Made by a program: the position numbers and the translations under genes | Origin: JASGIT01 sp047601665 | Lineage (GTDB): Bacteria; Pseudomonadota; Gammaproteobacteria; Burkholderiales; Burkholderiaceae_C | Direction: 5' to 3' | NCBI GenBank assembly: GCA_047601665.1 | Contig: JASGIT010000001.1 | Span: 4,402,001-4,466,000 of the forward strand | DNA length: 64,000 nt | Notes under the pieces: model-generated | The model's input: the letters and a program-made list of their open reading frames with translations, nothing else | The model's database searches: none | Told to the model about the DNA's origin: nothing | In this document: in pieces, positions 60,909 through 64,000 of the stretch | Layout: each line of letters starts with the position of its first letter | How positions within the stretch are numbered: position 1 is the first letter of the stretch

Positions 60909-63326
60909 CTACAGGGCGTAGCGCAGTTTGAACAGCACTTGGCGCGGCGCGCCATAGAAGCCGCCGTAGGGGGTTTCCATCGATGACAGGTAGGTGCGGT
61001 TGAAGAGATTCGTCACGCTGATGGATGCCGAAAGTCTGTCATTGATCTGGTATGCGGCGCGCAGGTCGAACGTCGCCACGCTGCCTTGCCGCAGATAATT
61101 ACCTGCACCATCCGTTGCCCAGATGCGGCTGGAGAATTTCACACCCCCGCCGATGGTGAACTTGTTGAGCTCTCCCGGCAGACGATAGTTCGTCCACAGC
61201 TTGAGCAGATGCCTGGGCGCGATGCTCGAAAACCCGACACCATTTGCATTTGCACTGTCGTCCAGATATTTCGCATCGGTGTAGGTATAGCCGCCAAAGA
61301 GGGTCCAGTCCTCTGTCAAATGGCCCGTAGCGGTCAGTTCAATGCCTTGACTCCGGGCCCGGCCCGTCGCGATGGAATAGCCCTGATTCGGATATCTGGG
61401 ATCGGATATCGCACGATTCTGCTCGGTCAACTGGAACACAGCCAGCGAGGTATTCAGTTTGCCATTGAGATGTTCGCCCTTGATGCCGGCTTCGTACTGG
61501 GCGCCCTCCAGCGGCGGAAGCACCTTCCCTTGGTAATCTTGGGCATCCTGCGGGTTAAAGATGCTGGCAAAACTGACGTAGGCCGAATAATTCTTGTTGA
61601 TGTCATAAATAAGGCCGGTGTAGGGCGTGACCTTCCCCGAAATCCGGCTGGAACCGGTGAGCGTGTGGTCTGGCTCGCTGTAATTGGACGTGTCCCACCA
61701 TGTGGCGCGTGCACCCAGAATCAACGTCAACGGATCAGCCAGGCTGAAACGCCCATTGGCATAGAGTCCATATTGGTTCGTAACCAATGAGGCTTGCGAT
61801 GCAGGTCCATTAAAAGACGGCATTGGCGCATTCTGAAGCTCGAATAGCGTCATGGTGCCGTCGCACCAACGGTCTCCGCTGCTGCTCTCATCCGGTCCGC
61901 AATAGTTGTTTTGCCGGCGCCAATTCTCCCGCGTATAGCTCGCCCCGAAGGTCAATGCGTGGGTTCGGCCGAACAACTGGAGAGGTCCGGTGACAAATGC
62001 ATCGACCGAATCCTGGTTGTCCTTTTGATGCCATTTATCGGCGCTCACGGACTGCAGGTTCGTCGCGTTGTCGACCAGTCCCATGCCAGTGTAATTCAGG
62101 ACTGAACTTTGATTCTCCAGGTGATTGAACCCTAATTTCGCGGACCAGCCCGCCGCCAGTTTTTGCTCCAGTTCTGCAAATACCGTTGCGCTGGAATAGC
62201 GGTTGTGGCCTCCCGGCGCCGAGAGGTTCGTGGAGGGAGAGCCGAACAACTGGTAAGTCCCATTGATCGGGGTGGCGTATGCCATTGAACCGGTCCAGTT
62301 GGCTCTTTGGTCCGCCTCGCCGTAGCTTGCGCCCACGCGCAGCAGCGTGGAGGGTGTCAGGTCCGCCTCCAGCGTTCCGTACAGCAGCCGGTCGTGGCGC
62401 CAGGACGTGTCCCATATCAGATCCTGGTTTTCGACGTTGGCGACAACGCGCCCGCGAAGTGTCTTCGCCTCGTTGATCGGGCCGCCCACGTCGAGGGTTC
62501 CACCGACGTCGAGATGCGTTCCGCCCAGCAGTTCCGCACTTGCGATAAACGTGCTGGGCGCCCGTTTTCTTACCAGGTTGACCGTTCCTCCCGCGGTACC
62601 GAATCCGCTCATCAGGCCGTCCGGCCCTTTCAACACTTCGACGCGATCGAACATGGCAAGGTTCAGGGGCGCGGACGTCAGGTACTGGGTGGTCGGCAAC
62701 CCATCCAGCATCCACGTGTTGATCACAAATCCGCGCGAATAGTAGTCGGGACGCTCGGAATCGCTCTGCGCGACCGTGACGCCCGGCGTGTAGAGCAAGG
62801 CATCGCTCAACGTCCGCATGTTCTGCTGTTCGATCTGCTCCTGGGAGATGACCGTCACCGACTGTGGAATCTCCCGTTGCGTCAGCGGCGTCTTGGACCC
62901 TATCGACGTGGGCGGATTCAAGCGAACGGCTTCGGGATCCACAGCACCAGTCACAGTGACCACCGGCAGCGTGGCACTCCCCGCAGGCGCTACAGCGGCC
63001 TTGATGACAACCGCGTTCCCTTCCCGCGCCGCCGCCAGCCCGCTGCCAGCCAGCAGACGATCCAGCGCCTGATTCGGCGTCAGCGTGCCCGATACAGCGG
63101 GCGCAGTTTTGCCCGCCACCAGCGCCGGCTGCACGATCAGTTGCACGCCCGTTTGCAGTGCCCAGTTGCTGAGGGCCTGGCTCAGCGGCTGCACGGCGAG
63201 GTGGAAGGAGACAGGTGCCCCTGACACGCCGGCAGACGAACTTTGGGCATGGGCAGCCACGGCTGCGACGGCCAGCGCAACGACAAGAGCAAGCGGTGCC
63301 GGGCGGCACGACGGGGAACGAGGCAT
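60909..63326 (-). CDS. TonB-dependent siderophore receptor with STN domain (locus D)
   Basis: 805 aa from ATG 63326 (MPRSPSCRPAPLALVVALAV), preceded by CGGAG; an ATG at 63344 is less likely. Signal peptide to about AHAQS, STN domain (VSFHLAVQPLSQALSNWALQTGVQLIVQPALVAGKTAPAVSG), plug (EIPQSVTVISQEQIEQQNMRTLSDALLYTPGV..VEVLKGPDGLMSGFGTAGGTVNLVRKR), barrel ending LFKLRYAL. It is of the ferric coprogen/rhodotorulic or pyochelin-type receptor group rather than close to loci A-C. Four cysteines (NYCGPDE..RWCDG) lie in one loop. The fecR-like gene lies 114 bp upstream. Confidence 0.92.
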   Translation of the reverse strand: MPRSPSCRPAPLALVVALAVAAVAAHAQSSSAGVSGAPVSFHLAVQPLSQALSNWALQTGVQLIVQPALVAGKTAPAVSGTLTPNQALDRLLAGSGLAAAREGNAVVIKAAVAPAGSATLPVVTVTGAVDPEAVRLNPPTSIGSKTPLTQREIPQSVTVISQEQIEQQNMRTLSDALLYTPGVTVAQSDSERPDYYSRGFVINTWMLDGLPTTQYLTSAPLNLAMFDRVEVLKGPDGLMSGFGTAGGTVNLVRKRAPSTFIASAELLGGTHLDVGGTLDVGGPINEAKTLRGRVVANVENQDLIWDTSWRHDRLLYGTLEADLTPSTLLRVGASYGEADQRANWTGSMAYATPINGTYQLFGSPSTNLSAPGGHNRYSSATVFAELEQKLAAGWSAKLGFNHLENQSSVLNYTGMGLVDNATNLQSVSADKWHQKDNQDSVDAFVTGPLQLFGRTHALTFGASYTRENWRRQNNYCGPDESSSGDRWCDGTMTLFELQNAPMPSFNGPASQASLVTNQYGLYANGRFSLADPLTLILGARATWWDTSNYSEPDHTLTGSSRISGKVTPYTGLIYDINKNYSAYVSFASIFNPQDAQDYQGKVLPPLEGAQYEAGIKGEHLNGKLNTSLAVFQLTEQNRAISDPRYPNQGYSIATGRARSQGIELTATGHLTEDWTLFGGYTYTDAKYLDDSANANGVGFSSIAPRHLLKLWTNYRLPGELNKFTIGGGVKFSSRIWATDGAGNYLRQGSVATFDLRAAYQINDRLSASISVTNLFNRTYLSSMETPYGGFYGAPRQVLFKLRYAL

Positions 63327-63439
63327 GGAATTCTCCGAAAGCAAAAACGAATGGTTCTCACTCAGGAAGACGGCCCATGCCCCGGATACCCTAGCTCATG
63401 ATTGCAACAATATGTTTCTCTCTCAGTGGGGGTGAGGCG

Positions 63440-64000
63440 TTACCGGGCCATGATGACCTCTGCCACGCCACCGCTGGCTGTCTTCAGCCGCACCGGCAGC
63501 GAGGCGGGCAATATCCGCCGGAAAGTGGCCATGTCCCGCGGATCGAAGACGCCGGTGATGGGCATGGCGGCGACAGCCGGGTCCCGGATCAGGAGTTGCG
63601 GATCGCCGTAGCGCGCCAGTTCAGCCAGCGCCACATCCAGCCGCTGGTTGTCGAAGCGCACGCGGTTGTCCCGCCACGGGGCGATGTCGCCCCCAGTGAC
63701 GGGAAACACGGCAGAGAGCAGGCCCGCCGCATCGCTGGAGATTTGCTGCCCGGCCGTCAGGATGATGGCCTGCCCTGCCCCGGGGGCCGGAGATCCACCT
63801 GCCTGCGTGGCGTTGCGCTCCACGCGAACCTTGCCTTCTTCCACGGCGACGTCGACGCCTTGGCCGCCGGGGATTTCCGGCGTATGACGAACGGAGAACC
63901 GGGTGCCGACGACGGTGATGCGCATCGGCCCGGCCAGCACGTGAAACGGACGCCCGGCGTCACTCTGAACAATGAATACCGCCTGGCCGTCGAGCAGTTT
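63440..64000 (-). CDS. FecR-like signal transducer, C-terminal part (locus D, partial)
   Basis: The frame runs open to the window edge, so the 5' part is missing. Visible are the FecR core (FIVQSDAGRPFHVLAGPMRITVVGTRFSVRH), a linker, and the C-terminal region (VRFDNQRLDVALAELARYGDPQLLIRDPAVAAMPITGVFDPRDMATFRRILPASLPVRL), which resembles an STN-like fold. It presumably receives the signal from the receptor encoded downstream, with its sigma factor gene outside the window. Confidence 0.88.
   Translation of the reverse strand, partial: KLLDGQAVFIVQSDAGRPFHVLAGPMRITVVGTRFSVRHTPEIPGGQGVDVAVEEGKVRVERNATQAGGSPAPGAGQAIILTAGQQISSDAAGLLSAVFPVTGGDIAPWRDNRVRFDNQRLDVALAELARYGDPQLLIRDPAVAAMPITGVFDPRDMATFRRILPASLPVRLKTASGGVAEVIMAR

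Overview
The window looks like the chromosome, or an integrated island, of a high-GC betaproteobacterium of the order Burkholderiales (Alcaligenaceae or Comamonadaceae type). This is inferred from the two Bug-type tripartite-tricarboxylate binding proteins in a MocR-controlled catabolic operon, the FecI/FecR/TonB loci and the codon style; nothing in the sequence fixes the genus. No rRNA, tRNA or CRISPR array was seen.

Layout. 1-1090: end of a UvrD-type helicase gene and a PIN-like nuclease gene with two zinc ribbons. 1417-3994: complete IS66-family element with a perfect 8-bp target duplication. 4109-6877: an AbiE-like cassette (intact AbiEi-like regulator, nucleotidyltransferase and nuclease-like third gene both broken by internal deletions). 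6959-7793: small IS5-family element with a frameshifted transposase. 8823-10404: hipBA toxin-antitoxin with two 19-bp operators. 10551-20367: nine-gene catabolic operon (3-hydroxyacyl-CoA dehydrogenase-like, serine/threonine dehydratase-like, RidA, aminotransferase, cupin, Bug, SMP-30, Bug, alpha/beta hydrolase) opposite a MocR regulator. 20381-23999: DyP peroxidase, nitroreductase, DUF2325 protein and methyltransferase, the last three behind a possible Fur box. 24626-27178: five small ORFs of the kind carried by integrative/conjugative elements, with a strong terminator. 27505-29794: TetR regulator and divergent MFS exporter.

29915-63440+: an iron-uptake hotspot with four TonB-dependent receptors that carry STN signalling domains. 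Locus A (29915-41049, minus) is FecI-FecR, receptor, PepSY membrane protein, 60-aa membrane protein, MacA, MacB and an outer-membrane factor, interrupted by an opposite-strand Phd/PIN toxin-antitoxin pair. Loci B and C (45449-51975 and 53087-59592, plus) are two divergent copies of one cassette: Fur box, FecI, FecR, receptor, PepSY, 61-aa membrane protein, 15-codon mini-ORF, Fur-like regulator. The Fur-like gene is intact only in C. Between them lie a broken LysR gene and a relaxase tail. Locus D (59735-64000, minus) is PepSY, receptor and the end of a FecR. Between A and B lie a frameshifted IS5 copy, an intact AbiE-like pair with doubled operators and a LysR regulator.

How it works together: in the FecI/FecR/TonB scheme a loaded receptor signals through its STN domain to FecR and FecI, which switch on the receptor operon; PepSY membrane proteins probably help reduce or release iron; in locus A a MacAB-type exporter could expel or recycle the chelator. 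The surrounding toxin-antitoxin genes, IS elements and relaxase remnant mark a repeatedly recombined accessory region.
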